Below, in pieces: positions 20,501 to 28,963 of a stretch of DNA of 64,000 nucleotides. The number at the start of each line of letters is the position of its first letter. Within the stretch, counting starts at the first letter, position 1. The DNA comes from Posidonia oceanica (Eukaryota; Streptophyta; Magnoliopsida; Alismatales; Posidoniaceae), in assembly GCA_037176725.1 (NCBI GenBank), contig JAZBRS010000049.1, positions 14,464,001 through 14,528,000 of the forward strand, read 5' to 3'. The notes under the pieces were generated by a model that saw only the letters and a list, made by a program, of their open reading frames with translations, did no database searches and was not told the origin of the DNA. Position numbers and translations under genes: made by a program.

Positions 20501-22702
20501 TTTTCTGGATACAACCAAATCAAAATGGCAGAAGAAGACATGGAAAAGACTTCATTCATCACCCCTTGGGGAGTCTTTTGCTACCAAGTCATGCCGTTCG
20601 GCGTGAAAAATGCTGGTGCAACCTATCAGAGGGCCATGACTGCACTGTTCCACGACCTCATGCACCAAGAAGTAGAGGTCTACGTAGACGACATGATTGC
20701 TAAAAGCAAAGAGCCTGAAGATCATCTTACCTGTCTCAAAAAGCTCTTTGACCGTCTACGGAAGTACAAGCTGCGCCTGAATCCCAAGAAGTGCGTATTC
20801 GGGGTGTCTTCTGGCAAATTGCTCGGCTACATTGTTAGCCAAAGGGGGATTGAGGTGGACCCATTGAAAGCACAAGCTATCGTGGACATGCCACCCCCCA
20901 GGACTGAAAAAGAAGTCAGAAGTCTGCTTGGGCGTTTACAATATATCAGCCGCTTCATTGCACAGCTTACGCCCATCTGCGAGCCCATATTCAAGCTCTT
21001 GAAGAAGAATGCGCAGATTCACTGGAGCGAGGAGTGTCAGGCTGCATTTGCCAAGATCAAGCAGCTGCTGATCAAGCCTCCTGTCCTGGTCCCGCCTACA
21101 CCAGGGAGACCTTTGCTTCTCTACCTTTCTACCACGCAGCATTCCATGGGCGCCGTCTTGGGCCAACATGACGAATCTGGTAGAAGGGAGCGCGTCATCT
21201 ATTACCTGAGCAAGAAGTTTAATGAATGCGAAGCCAGGTACAGTACACTAGAGAAGACCTGTTTGTCCCTTGTCTGGGCTGCACAGAAACTAAGGCACTA
21301 CATGATGGCATACCCAGTACAGCTCTTATGCCGGCATGATCCTATCAAGTTCCTTTTCCAAAAGCCAGCCATGGTGGGCAGATGTGCTAAGTGGCAGGTG
21401 TTATTGTCTCAGTACGACATCACCTTTGTCACACAGAAATCCATGAAGGGTCAGGCCATGGCAGACCATCTTGCTGACCATCCTCTGCCTGAATACCAAC
21501 CCCTCAAGACACAGTTCCCTGATGAAGACATTCTCTTTGCAATGGAGGACTCTGAGCAGAAAGATCCTGAGAAACAAGAGGAATGGCAGCTCTACTTTGA
21601 TGGTGCAGTCAACAAAAAGGGCCGAGGCGTAGGCGCAGTGCTGACCACGCCCCAGGGACAGATGATTCCCTTCGCGAGGAAGCTGACTTTCGCATGCACA
21701 AACAATGAAGCGGAATATGAAGCATGCATCCCAGGGTTGAAAGTCGCCCTCGAACATGAGGCGCAGAAGCTGCATGTGCACGGTGATGCCATGCTGGTAA
21801 TTTCTCAAGTGAACGGCGACTGGAGGACAAAAGACCCCAAGCTTGTGCCGTATCACGAACACCTACTGAGGCTGATGGAAGAATTTGAGAGCATCTGCTT
21901 CACATACATGAACAGAGCCAAGAACGCGTATGCAGACGCACTAGCAACCCTGGCATCCTGGCTCACCATTTCAGAAGATAGCACAGTGGATGTATCAGTC
22001 GCTCGCATCGAGCAGCCTGCATACTGCATGAGCATAGAAGAAGCGGATCCAGCAAAGGGGCAACCCTGGTATCAAGATATAAAATCCTTTCTGGAGTCTG
22101 GTAGCTTTCCTCCTGATACCACGGCAGTAGACAAGAAAACTTTGGCGCGTCTGGCGTCAAAGTATGTGTTGGGGGCTGGGCAGCTGTACAGAAGGTCATA
22201 CAATCAGATGCTACTACGCTGCCTGAACAAATCGGAGGCTGACACGCTGATGCTCCAAGTGCATGCGGGGACCTGTGGCCCGCACATGAACGGCGTCCTC
22301 CTGGCCAAGAAGATTATGCTTCAAGGATATTTCTGGCAGACCATGGAAGCCGACTGCTGCCGGTTCGTGCGTAGATGCCACAACTGTCAGATTCATGGTA
22401 ACTTCATCAAGGCCCCTCCACATCAGCTGCACAACATGTCTTCGCCATGGCCTTTCTCCACCTGGGGGATCGATGTCATTGGCGCCATCCACCCTGCTGC
22501 TTCAATTGGTCATCGTTACATTCTGGTAGCGATCGATTACTTTACCAAGTGGGTGGAAGCAGCCTCTTACAGAACAGTCACCGCTGTGGCAACAGAAAAA
22601 TTTATCAGAAACAATATCGTTGCCCGATATGGGGTCCCGCACTCAGTCATCTCTGATAATGGCACAAACTTCATTGCCAAAAGGATCGAGGAATACCTGT
22701 AG
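14510..22702 (+). CDS. gag-pol: Gag-protease-RT-RNaseH-integrase polyprotein, C copy 1 (ends at a TAG inside integrase)
   Basis: The frame is open upstream to 14378, but the first ATG is 14510 and its MTQYVSEP matches the gag start in A and Z. Residues counted from there: Pro/Ala/Gln-rich N-terminus; Gag block FRDLCCFPE at 344; capsid-like domain about 398-500; zinc knuckle C672-H675-H680-C685; aspartic protease with D1071 in VDNGSGLNV; a G-patch-like stretch about 1241-1275; a long Ala/Ser/Glu-rich linker; reverse transcriptase about 1920-2085 with D1996 (FMDG) and Y-V-D2060-D2061; a first RNase H-like domain (about 2200-2300) lacking the usual first Asp; a second RNase H with D2364, E2402, D2426, D2476; integrase zinc site H2585, H2592, C2623, C2626 and core D2655, D2716. 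The frame ends at TAG codon 2731, before the catalytic Glu. The double RNase H marks the Tat lineage. The protein would copy its RNA in cytoplasmic particles and insert the DNA in the nucleus. Confidence 0.95.
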   Translation: MTQYVSEPLFTLVTEGVSIPAPPVAPSVPLVPPPTLGFPPLTSLGSQYVPGQWQASLPPDPVAESILTTVTRVSETPLPPPSQGYVALDIPSTVAATFAVESFPPGQSVSVPLVSQPSPALHFSVPTGETLEAQYQHLMELAQKLQGMALSVRPSSIPVVPEVPLRPVPAFHASTSTPPPRPSSQLLTVPTMGARLPPPAAQHLAQHAPLPSGGQSFGPAGAQYLTGSLSGTPPVQQLVLRHPTPITAQHGIYSSPLHQVQHPAYTPAYTVPQHGYAGHPVAPLGDAMVDPEEHLGATHSTYVLATPADPSPTAAIPDPINNRMDVLEKALRLVQGTEHQTYQFRDLCCFPEAVLPPKFKIPDFEKYNGRGCPVAHLKVYCGDLAQLQADERLLIRLFQKSLTGPALKWFTSLDMSAIKTWNDLSQAFLEQYSFSLDLVPKRADLIAIKQNSGEPFGEYVGRWRALASQVRDRPSDEESIEIVIKGAQSSLGALLSIQPVTTFAALIRAGARVESSLQSGNFPALSAFAKQAVISSNSANSSASTNNNSGSSNNRPKRKDSPKPAVAFVDSSAVPVRLPSWPAPAQMVYAPAPRNPHTPHITTTARPDYPAAPVQQGSHPRQRRPPTERRSFTPLVEPLTVILPKVASLLKFPEVRPPPSPLPHWFRSDLFCNFHRSVGHSTDNCFSLRNAIQDLIESRTIVIDTHEASTQAHTHASAHSAVPPHSGIVRQPLPEHTYPGGVGTSGIHSVFPSGPATSVVDPSDLISDISEPFPVSLYLAAVAGSESGIHLIRPRARPERPLAPPTVLPQAQSPVHLLARAQPSSPIHLLGRPQLHLLGRPQSAPAFPPRQPCPLDRPQYPIGPPVTSPVLAARVPVVIDLTLDTHRVPYSYATEMCAEVTQSGRVYRPSTPAIRPTPPRPVMPPPSSQPIVDPTSDQPVTSQIPIQPVVTQLPATTPSEPARITPPVARRSQPKANLTSQLKKVKADISIWDLIHTSAEHREAFLRVFQAARVSQSIEPSALESMVGLIAEPQVISFTSDELPPAGINHNQPLFVTMQFKNFRIPLTLVDNGSGLNVCPLRTATKLGFKVEDITPAVKGMTAFDNTHHDALGVLIIPLANGPVVFDVEFYVVDLQPNFNLLLGRPWLHKHQVLPSTLHRMIKYRRGDDVIVVMAENFEKERIEAVSPVSSQSIPFDLETSEALYRVNRCEPVNFIPDLERINSLTVHSNSFRMVENVCHRWGYIKGTPLERHGQGIAEPIVAVEQRKSEGLGYEPKTNEDHCFQLKDHASAIPRDLTNFTSAGTLGSTYDQDTVPTEDWVCVEDYYSDEEQSGTTEAVPTSTAETVVRAEATQSIYSALPLVETAGSSAGPVAELASSHSFAATSASQVQTAAVQESETLLLAEPSMLPAVTETSVPLSLSLEGQLINTVNSAAQPASASTSPGMQQAQSASHPPDNQQQLSWQDPMASEAALSQLRPDTKGQLSTTLSGPLSPLKSTPAYSPTVTLAAYPSMAPLTCLFGPSTSELPPSDAPVNQIMQIPRAAIRLAAGPVPQAPGAYYVDSPSDEEEGVAIEAQVDSWMSDLELLYQEQIKSIAEDLAEHQATERKGKAVVTDPPLQEDHASIMVLEEDSAAPDSPRPDELITLQPEGGSRWFVQPMPHLSSISSGSAQINHQSGISSAGTLEDPEGEASAVHAAAVTEQKAESVTELSAASAAEQSAASTAESARPSVESAKHSAESVRPEQTAEGVAETEVAHRGYKNTRVSVTILKHHQGQAAEHMHSFDITSPSFEKEILSELIAYGEEDDTGMDETDESLPEFRPYDDDPEGPNLHVEEETEVVNIGTAEEVREVRISAQLSSQARAEFIAFLKEYADVFAWSYEDMVGLDIEVVVHNLPLNPDAKPVKQKLRRWRPQWLLMIKGEIMKQLRVNFLKVVLYPEWLANIVPVPKKDGRIRICIDYRDLNKASPKDDFPLPHIDVLVDNTAGHKMLSFMDGFSGYNQIKMAEEDMEKTSFITPWGVFCYQVMPFGVKNAGATYQRAMTALFHDLMHQEVEVYVDDMIAKSKEPEDHLTCLKKLFDRLRKYKLRLNPKKCVFGVSSGKLLGYIVSQRGIEVDPLKAQAIVDMPPPRTEKEVRSLLGRLQYISRFIAQLTPICEPIFKLLKKNAQIHWSEECQAAFAKIKQLLIKPPVLVPPTPGRPLLLYLSTTQHSMGAVLGQHDESGRRERVIYYLSKKFNECEARYSTLEKTCLSLVWAAQKLRHYMMAYPVQLLCRHDPIKFLFQKPAMVGRCAKWQVLLSQYDITFVTQKSMKGQAMADHLADHPLPEYQPLKTQFPDEDILFAMEDSEQKDPEKQEEWQLYFDGAVNKKGRGVGAVLTTPQGQMIPFARKLTFACTNNEAEYEACIPGLKVALEHEAQKLHVHGDAMLVISQVNGDWRTKDPKLVPYHEHLLRLMEEFESICFTYMNRAKNAYADALATLASWLTISEDSTVDVSVARIEQPAYCMSIEEADPAKGQPWYQDIKSFLESGSFPPDTTAVDKKTLARLASKYVLGAGQLYRRSYNQMLLRCLNKSEADTLMLQVHAGTCGPHMNGVLLAKKIMLQGYFWQTMEADCCRFVRRCHNCQIHGNFIKAPPHQLHNMSSPWPFSTWGIDVIGAIHPAASIGHRYILVAIDYFTKWVEAASYRTVTAVATEKFIRNNIVARYGVPHSVISDNGTNFIAKRIEEYL

Positions 22703-23476
22703 AGTCTCAAGATCAAGCATCATCGATCCTCGCCCTATCGGCCACAGATGAACGGAGCTGTGGAGTCTGCAAACAAGAACATTGTCAAGATTCTGAAGAA
22801 AATGGCAGAAACCCACAAGGATTGGCACGACAAGCTCCTGTACGCACTTTGGGCGTACAGGACATCAATCCGGACCTCTACAGGAGACACCCCGTACTCT
22901 CTGGTGTACGGAATGGAAGCGGTGTTACCTGTTGAAGCAGAGATCCCCTCACTGCGGATCCTACAAGAAGTTGAGCTAGAAGAGGCAGAATGGGTCGAAG
23001 ACCGCTGCATCCAACTGAACTTAATTGATGAGCGCAGACTGCAAGCTATGCACAACGCTCACTGCTATCAGAAGCGGATGGCCAGAGCATTCTTGAAGAA
23101 GGTCCAGCCCAGAAACTTTCAGCCAGGGGACCTTGTCTTGCGTGCCATTCACTTGCCTGACGGTCGAGGGAAATTCCGACCCAATTGGCGTGGCCCCTTT
23201 ATGGTCAAGCAGATCTTTTCGGGAGACGCTGCAACTCTTGAGGATATGGACCAGGTCGAGCAGTCTGAGCCCGTCAACCTCTGCTATCTGAAGAAGTACT
23301 ATCAGCAGCCGAAAGCGGCCCCGTTGCAGATGCCCTTCCCCCCACTTGCGCTTGCATTCTCGCCTTCTTGCTTCATCTTTATTTTAAATCATCATCATCA
23401 TCCTTTCAACTCTTGCATCCCTTCCTTTCGAATCATCATCGTCATCCTCTCAAGCATTGTATCTTTGGCCCGGTGA
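22703..23476 (+). pseudogene. C-terminal part of integrase after the in-frame TAG, C copy 1
   Basis: This stays in the same frame as gag-pol, with only the single TAG (22700-22702) between. It holds the catalytic Glu in MNGAVESANK (22763-22765). Counting the TAG as one residue, the spacing to the second Asp is exactly D-X35-E, so the stop is a point substitution with no indel. Later come the GPF motif (GRGKFRPNWRGPF) and YLKKYYQ. The last about 45 codons are low complexity and may not belong to the ancestral protein. Without readthrough the integrase lacks its active site. Copy 1 has TSTGDTPYS where copy 2 has TSTGATPYS; from memory the Ala form is usual in plant Tat integrases. Confidence 0.85.
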
Positions 23477-24607
23477 TGAAAACCGGAAGTGCTTGCCTGC
23501 TCTGGAAAGAGTCACCCTACCTCACCTGGCACTACTCAGATGTCTTAGCTAGTGAGGGAGCCACCACCAACGAGGACAGGCGAACCGCCTAATTTCGCAA
23601 GGACATACACCTCTGAGGGAGAAAAAAAATGTTAGGATGTGAGTCTGGAAAAAGCGAGAGTAGACACCTAGGTTTGGGCACATCCAAGGAACAGAAGACG
23701 AAGACAGAAGCCGACCCTAGAGATAGGGGTGTGCGGTCTAACTCTGCTCCTCCTATCCATCACGCAACAGACCCAAAGCCTAAATCCATTACAATCCAAG
23801 CACCCTTCTTTTGCCACCGAAATGGGGATAGCAAAAGCCTGAAAAAAAAAAGAGAAAAGCAAAACAACAAGCAAAAAAAAAAGAAAAGAGATAGAACAAA
23901 AACCAAAAAAAAAAAAGGAAAAAAAGCAAGCAAAGCAAAAAACAAGAAAAAAGGCAAAATGTAGCCCGAAAAACACAGGCACCGCTATCCCCCATGCCTC
24001 ACTAGAGATCCCCAGCATGTCAAGCCTAAAAGGATCTACCACATCCCTTCAAGAGCGAACACTCACCCTTCTCCTGGCTAGGGGCAGAGAAAGATTGCAT
24101 ACCTATGAGGGAGAAATCAATCAAAAAAAGAGAGCTGAAAGAATAGGTGTAGGTCCTGAGAGTGTGGCCAGTAGCCTGTCCTCACCACACCACCACCTGT
24201 ATAATGCCAACAACCCGTTCCGGAGAGCCACCAGCAAGCCAAGAGTCTAGGTAGAGCCTAGTGAGTCAGGGACCACTCCCTTCCTTTGCAGCAGGCACCA
24301 AAGCACTCCGTATGCTGAGGGCACCTAAGCATACTCATCCATCCCAACATACTACTCATCTTCATAAGCGTATCACCTGCATTATGCATACATGCATCTT
24401 CCTCTTTCATTCCTTTCTCCTTCCACCAATCTCTCCGCTCTGCAACACGCTTCGGCCCTGAGACAGTACTCCTCCCCAGCAGAGCGCGTTGACGACACTC
24501 AAGCTGCGCCGGTCCAGATCTCCAGCCGGCCCTCGCCCCCGCAAGACTGCTACATAATCCCCTTGCCTATTTGTGCTTAATTGCTATGTTCTGTTATCAA
24601 CTGCTGA
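23477..24607 (+). other. Spacer between pol and the second ORF, C copy 1
   Basis: No convincing gene. It contains an A-rich run (about 23840-23960), some GAGGGAG phrases (near 23610 and 24105) and the pyrimidine-rich stretch before the second ORF. The Lys-rich frame through the A-rich run is a composition artefact. Confidence 0.6.
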
Positions 24608-25948
24608 ATGCATATGGAACTACTTTATCAGCCTCGGTTTCTGTTTATTGTCAAAAAATATACGCCTGCGAGATCTGACTGTTTATTGATAGCAGGTACT
24701 TTCAAGCTTTTGCAGCTATCTGCCTGTCCCTCTGCAATCAGCGTAATGGGCTTTCCTACTCTGCTAACTCCTGCACACTGCTCGGAAGCCCTGCGAGAAT
24801 GGATCAGCAGGCTCACTCTACAAGATTGTGAACAGCTGCGCCTGTGGGGCATACCAACCAAGCTGCTGAAGGCCGCTGATGTGGAGGTCAGCCGCCACCT
24901 TCTGTGTGCCGCCGCAAGATTCTGGAAGCCGGCGCATCATGTCTTCCGTTTCAACAAGACTGAGCTGACACCTACACTGGAAGAGGTGCGTCGGATCTGC
25001 GGCTTTTCAAAGATCATGGGGCCACCTATTTTCATGAGGCGCGACGGATACCTCCAGGTCCTGAGCCAGCTAACTGGGCTCCCCACTCGAACCTGTCAAC
25101 AGAAACTAATCTGCACCAGCGGGCCTGAACCTATGCTTCGCCTTGCGCACTTCGATGATATCTTGAACAAGCGCGCAGAACTCGGAGATGAGCTGTGGCT
25201 CCGAGGATTTGTTATCCGCTTCCTGGGCGAACTGATCTTCACCCATGGCCGACTGACAGTGGCCATCGAGGTTGCAGAGATTGCATTAGCAGTGGTGACC
25301 CAACACATAGACCTTGCACCAGTTGTCCTGGCAGAGACCTATCGCGGGCTGGACCGCATCTCTCATCGCTGCCGCCACTTCCACGGTTGCGGAGCACTCA
25401 TACAAGTCTGGCTAACCGCACACTTAGAAATGGACCTTCTGCGCCCTCAAGTGCATGCCTTTGAAGCCTACTGCAGCAGCGCCCGTGCCAAGACAGAAAA
25501 GAGCGTCAAAGAAGAATACGAGAGGCTGTCAGCACTGACTGATGACGCTATAACCTGGCGTATTGTCCCCTCTGCAGCAGAGCCATTCACTGTCTTCTTC
25601 AGCGCGCGTGACATGCGGCTGATCATTCTTCCAGGTTTCTCAGCAGGCGTAGAGTACCATCCAATAAGGGTCATGCGCCAGTTCGGCTTCCGGCAGGGTG
25701 CCTCCATTGACAGTACAGCGCCCCAGCTTCTACAGATGTACCCTCTCAGCACAACTGCCCCAACCAAGAAGCTTGCTAGTCTGATGCAGCATGGGGTCCA
25801 ATCTACAGACATTGCAGCTGTGAGAGGTGTAGGATGCACCCCTGAATATGAAGCTGGAGTCCGACAGCTCTGGCCTATCACTGAAATTCCGCCAGGCAGC
25901 CCTTTGTTTCCCGACTCCCGGCAGTCGAAGAAGGCCCGAGTTGACTAG
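24608..25948 (+). CDS. Second ORF of element C, plant-mobile-domain-like protein, copy 1
   Basis: A 446-codon frame on the same strand as gag-pol, 1.1 kb after it. The first ATG is 24608; the Met at 24746 (MGFPTLLTPAH) is a likelier start because the residues before it look unstructured and a TTTGCAG lies just upstream. The centre (residues about 105-134), FWKPAHHVFRFNKTELTPTLEEV, matches the F-W-x-P...F-x-F...E-L-T-P-T-L-E-E signature that I recall from plant-mobile-domain-like (DUF7745-type) proteins and from extra ORFs of Ogre/Tat elements. Those extra ORFs usually lie before gag, or antisense after pol. The end is basic (SKKARVD). The molecular function is not established. Few changes separate it from copy 2. 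An alternative is a captured host gene. Confidence 0.75.
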   Translation: MHMELLYQPRFLFIVKKYTPARSDCLLIAGTFKLLQLSACPSAISVMGFPTLLTPAHCSEALREWISRLTLQDCEQLRLWGIPTKLLKAADVEVSRHLLCAAARFWKPAHHVFRFNKTELTPTLEEVRRICGFSKIMGPPIFMRRDGYLQVLSQLTGLPTRTCQQKLICTSGPEPMLRLAHFDDILNKRAELGDELWLRGFVIRFLGELIFTHGRLTVAIEVAEIALAVVTQHIDLAPVVLAETYRGLDRISHRCRHFHGCGALIQVWLTAHLEMDLLRPQVHAFEAYCSSARAKTEKSVKEEYERLSALTDDAITWRIVPSAAEPFTVFFSARDMRLIILPGFSAGVEYHPIRVMRQFGFRQGASIDSTAPQLLQMYPLSTTAPTKKLASLMQHGVQSTDIAAVRGVGCTPEYEAGVRQLWPITEIPPGSPLFPDSRQSKKARVD

Positions 25949-26252
25949 GCCCTTGTGCAACCATCATATGGTCTTCTTTCAGACTATGCTGTACATTTCT
26001 GGCCTGCCACAGGCATTGTACCCACCAAGCTTTATCAATGAAAAACTGTTTCTGCTTTCTGCTTGCACATCAAGATTCTTTGCTGTATTGCACATCATTA
26101 TCATCACCATCTTGGGCCCTCAAACCAGACTTGCAGACATCACAACGCAGCAAAGTCCTCAGCACCCAATCTGGAGTCCGGAGCCTCTGCGGACCCGCGT
26201 CGTCAAGCTACGCCATCTGGCGTCCCCAGCTGGTCGCCCCCAGCTGGATCAT

Positions 26253-26421
26253 CATCCTCCTCAGCTGATCATCCCCAGCTGAGTCCCCTGCGGGCTGGCA
26301 CCCCAAACTGCTCGGCGAAAGGTCCGTCAACCTGTCATCCTCCTCAACTGATCATCCCCAGCTGAGTCCCCTGCGGGCTAGTACCCCAAACTACTCGTCT
26401 GACAAGCACGACAATCTTGTC
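26253..26421 (+). repeat. Duplicated two-hairpin cassettes, C copy 1
   Basis: Two copies of a segment that starts with CAGCTGATCATCCCCAGCTG and continues GAGTCCCCTGCGGGCT. Each then has a short hairpin: GGCA (26297) with TGCT (26309), and AGTA (26380) with TACT (26392). In the second copy a further hairpin follows: GACAAG (26401) with CTTGTC (26416). This is the same cassette found repeatedly in element A. Confidence 0.75.
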
Positions 26422-26459
26422 ATCTCCCTCTGCTTTCGATGCCAAGGACGCGTTGGCCA

Positions 26460-26488
26460 GCCCCTGGTGTCATCCTGACACCAGGGGC
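26460..26488 (+). repeat. Perfect 13-bp hairpin, C copy 1
   Basis: GCCCCTGGTGTCA, loop TCC, TGACACCAGGGGC, followed by ATCTTTTG. An upstream GATGCC (near 26439) is complementary to the GGCATC at the 3' foot. Element A has a counterpart at 58932-58961 with a compensatory G-C to A-T change. Confidence 0.9.
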
Positions 26489-26564
26489 ATCTTTTGATCG
26501 CCCTTTGGTATCATTCTTCCCCTCTTTCCCCTATGATATTCCTGGTGTCATAGGATGATTTCTT

Positions 26565-27640
26565 CTCATCATTACCTCATCCCCTCTTTGCCGGCCGATA
26601 AGTCCGATATCTTATCAACCAATCATTCTCATCATTACCTCATCCCCCTCTTCTTCTCATCATTACCTCATCCCCTCTTTGCCGGTCGATAAGTCCGATA
26701 TCTTATCAACCAATCATTCTCATCATTACCTCATCCCCCTCTTTATCTCATCATTACCTCATCCCCTCTTTGCCGGCCGATAAGTCCGATATCTTATCAA
26801 TCAATCGTTCTCATCATTACCTCATCCCCCTCTTTATCTCATCATTACCTCATCCCCTCTTTGCCGGCCGATAAGTCCGATATCTTATCAACCAATCATT
26901 CTCATCATGATCTCATCCCCCTCTTTAGCAGTAATTCTCATCATGATCTCACCCCCTCTTTAGCAATAGTTCTCATCATGATCTCATCCCCTCTTTAGCA
27001 ATAGTTCTCATCATGACCTCATCCCCCTCTTTATCTCATCATTACCTCATCCCCTCTTTGCCGGCCGATAAGTCCGATATCTTATCAACCAATCATTCTC
27101 ATCATTACCTCATCCCCCTCTTTATCTCATCATTACCTCATCCCCTCTTTGCCGGCCGATAAGTCCGATATCTTATCAACCAATCATTCTCATCATGATC
27201 TCATCCCCCTCTTTAGCGGTAGTTCTCATCATGATCTCATCCCCCTCTTTAGCAATAGTTCTCATCATGATCTCATCCCCACTTTAGCAATAGTTCTCAT
27301 CATGATCTCACCCCCTCTTTAGCAGTAATTCTCATCATGATCTCATCCCCCTCTTTAGCAGTAATTCTCATCATGATCTCATCCCCCTCTTTAGCAATAG
27401 TTCTCATCATGATCTCATCCCCTCTTTAGCAATAGTTCTCATCATGATCTCACCCCCTCTTTAGCAGTAATTCTCATCATGATCTCATCCCCTCTTTAGC
27501 AATAGTTCTCATCATGATCTCATCCCCCTCTTTAGCAGTAGTTCTCATCATGATCTCATCCCCCTCTTTAGCAATAACTCTCATCATGATCTCATCCCCT
27601 CTTTATCTCATCATGATCTCATCCTCTCTTATCAAACAAT
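26565..27640 (+). repeat. Tandem arrays with GATAAG hairpins and 36-bp CATCATGATCTCATC units, C copy 1
   Basis: Six units carry GATAAG-N8-CTTATC (first at 26597-26616) in a roughly 90-bp frame with TCATTACCTCATCCCC. They are interspersed with and followed by about 15 units of a 36-bp pyrimidine-rich repeat whose core is TTCTCATCATGATCTCATCC and whose tail is CTCTTTAGCAATAG. Units vary by 1-2 bases. A hypervariable tandem-repeat 3' region is known for Tat-lineage elements. Confidence 0.92.
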
Positions 27641-28475
27641 CAATCACATTCTAGGCTGATATCCGAAACTATCAAACAATCAAGCACTCTCAGGCTGATA
27701 ACCTAAACTATCATCTAGGCCGATCCATGGTTGGCCCACAGTTGTGTTATACGGCTGACATCCAGTAACTGTCCCTTCCAATTGCGGTTTCCAGTTGATA
27801 GGACTGTAAACTATCGTTAGGCTGATATCTTAAACTATCACCAGCAATTGCATTATACGGCTGATATCCAGTAACTATCCCTCATCATTGCGCGTTTCCA
27901 GTTGATAGGTCTGTAAACTATCTGCCAGTTGATAGGTCTGTAAACTATCCGCCAGTTGATAGGTCTGTAAACTATCCGCCAGTTGATAGGACTGTAAACT
28001 ATCACGCGCAATCATGTTATACGGCTGACATCCAGTAACTGTCCCTCGCAATGCCGTTTCCAGTTGATAGGACTGTAAACTATCCTCCAGTTGATAGGTC
28101 TGTAAACTATCCGCCGGTTGACAGGACCGTAAACTGTCGCTCCAGTTGATAGACTGTAAACTATCCGGCATTTGCGTTATACGGCTGATATCCAGTAACT
28201 ATCACTCATGGTTTGTGGCTTCCAGTTGATAGGTCTGTAAACTATCCGCCGGTTGATAGGTCTGTAAACTATCCGCCAGTTGATAGGTCTGTAAACTATC
28301 CGCCAGTTGATAGGACTGTAAACTATCCCACACAACCATGTTATACGGCTGATATCCAGTAACTATCACTCACAACTGCTTCCGGTTGACAGGACCGTAA
28401 ACTGTCATTCCAGGCTGATAACCTAAACTATCACTCCCGGTTGATAGGACCGTAAACTATCCGGACGATAAGCCC
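27640..28475 (+). repeat. Covarying hairpin array, C copy 1
   Basis: Roughly two dozen units of about 27 bp. Two related forms alternate: GATAG-N9-CTATC (e.g. 27797-27815) in CCAGTTGATAGG contexts, and GATA-N9-TATC (e.g. 27863-27879) after TTATACGGCT. Whenever the left arm reads GACA(G) the right arm reads (C)TGTC: 27757/27770, a second TTATACGGCT-type unit near 28027, 28120/28134 and 28388/28402. I found no unit with one arm changed alone. The last unit is GATAAG/CTTATC near 28464. Confidence 0.92.
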
Positions 28476-28960
28476 GTCACCTTATCACCTTTTTTGGCGT
28501 GACCTCGTCCCAGGAAGGCAAAGTCACGCAAACCCCTTTTGCGATAGGAGAATTGGCCTCTCTCCCCTTGCGCCTTTTTTCTTTTTTGCTAGCTTGCTCC
28601 CCGGGCGGGGACAGGCTGCACCCTGTTTTTCCCTCGCTTTGTCGCGCAAGTCTGGCCTCCCTGCCAGATCCTTGCGCCACATCGCGCCTTTTTATCATTC
28701 CTCTTACATCATCTTAGCACCTCCTCAGCTAGCACTGCATATTACTTTAGCATCATCGCTATCACTTGCACAGCATCAGCATCTATTCTAGCTGCACTAA
28801 CTTTTATGCTAACTTCTTGCATTGCATTTGCATTAGCATGCATCGCACTTAGCATCATCCATCTGCACCTAGCATCTTGCATTGCGGCAACGGGCTGCGA
28901 TCTTCGGTGCATCCGCCGAATAAGTAGCTCAAGCCCATAGCAACCCGCTGCTCCCGCCGG
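28476..28960 (+). other. 3' end region of C copy 1 before the polypurine tract
   Basis: GC-rich then AGCAT/GCATT-rich DNA with no gene. From about 28870 it aligns to the same place in element A (60625 onward), sharing CGGTGCATCCGCCG and AGTAGCTCA-like text. Confidence 0.6.
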
Positions 28961-28963
28961 TCA

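Noticed and set aside
22700..22702. Programmed readthrough of the integrase TAG as a firm claim
   Set aside because: The downstream context does not match a known readthrough signal, and CAG-to-TAG decay is common in this window. Kept only as an option.
23629..23964. Lys-rich 111-codon frame after pol
   Set aside because: It is created by an A-rich run; no conserved start or homology, and the antisense frames are equally open.
27640..28475. CRISPR-like array
   Set aside because: Repeats are eukaryotic retrotransposon tandem units without unique spacers, inside an LTR element of a plant genome, with no cas genes.
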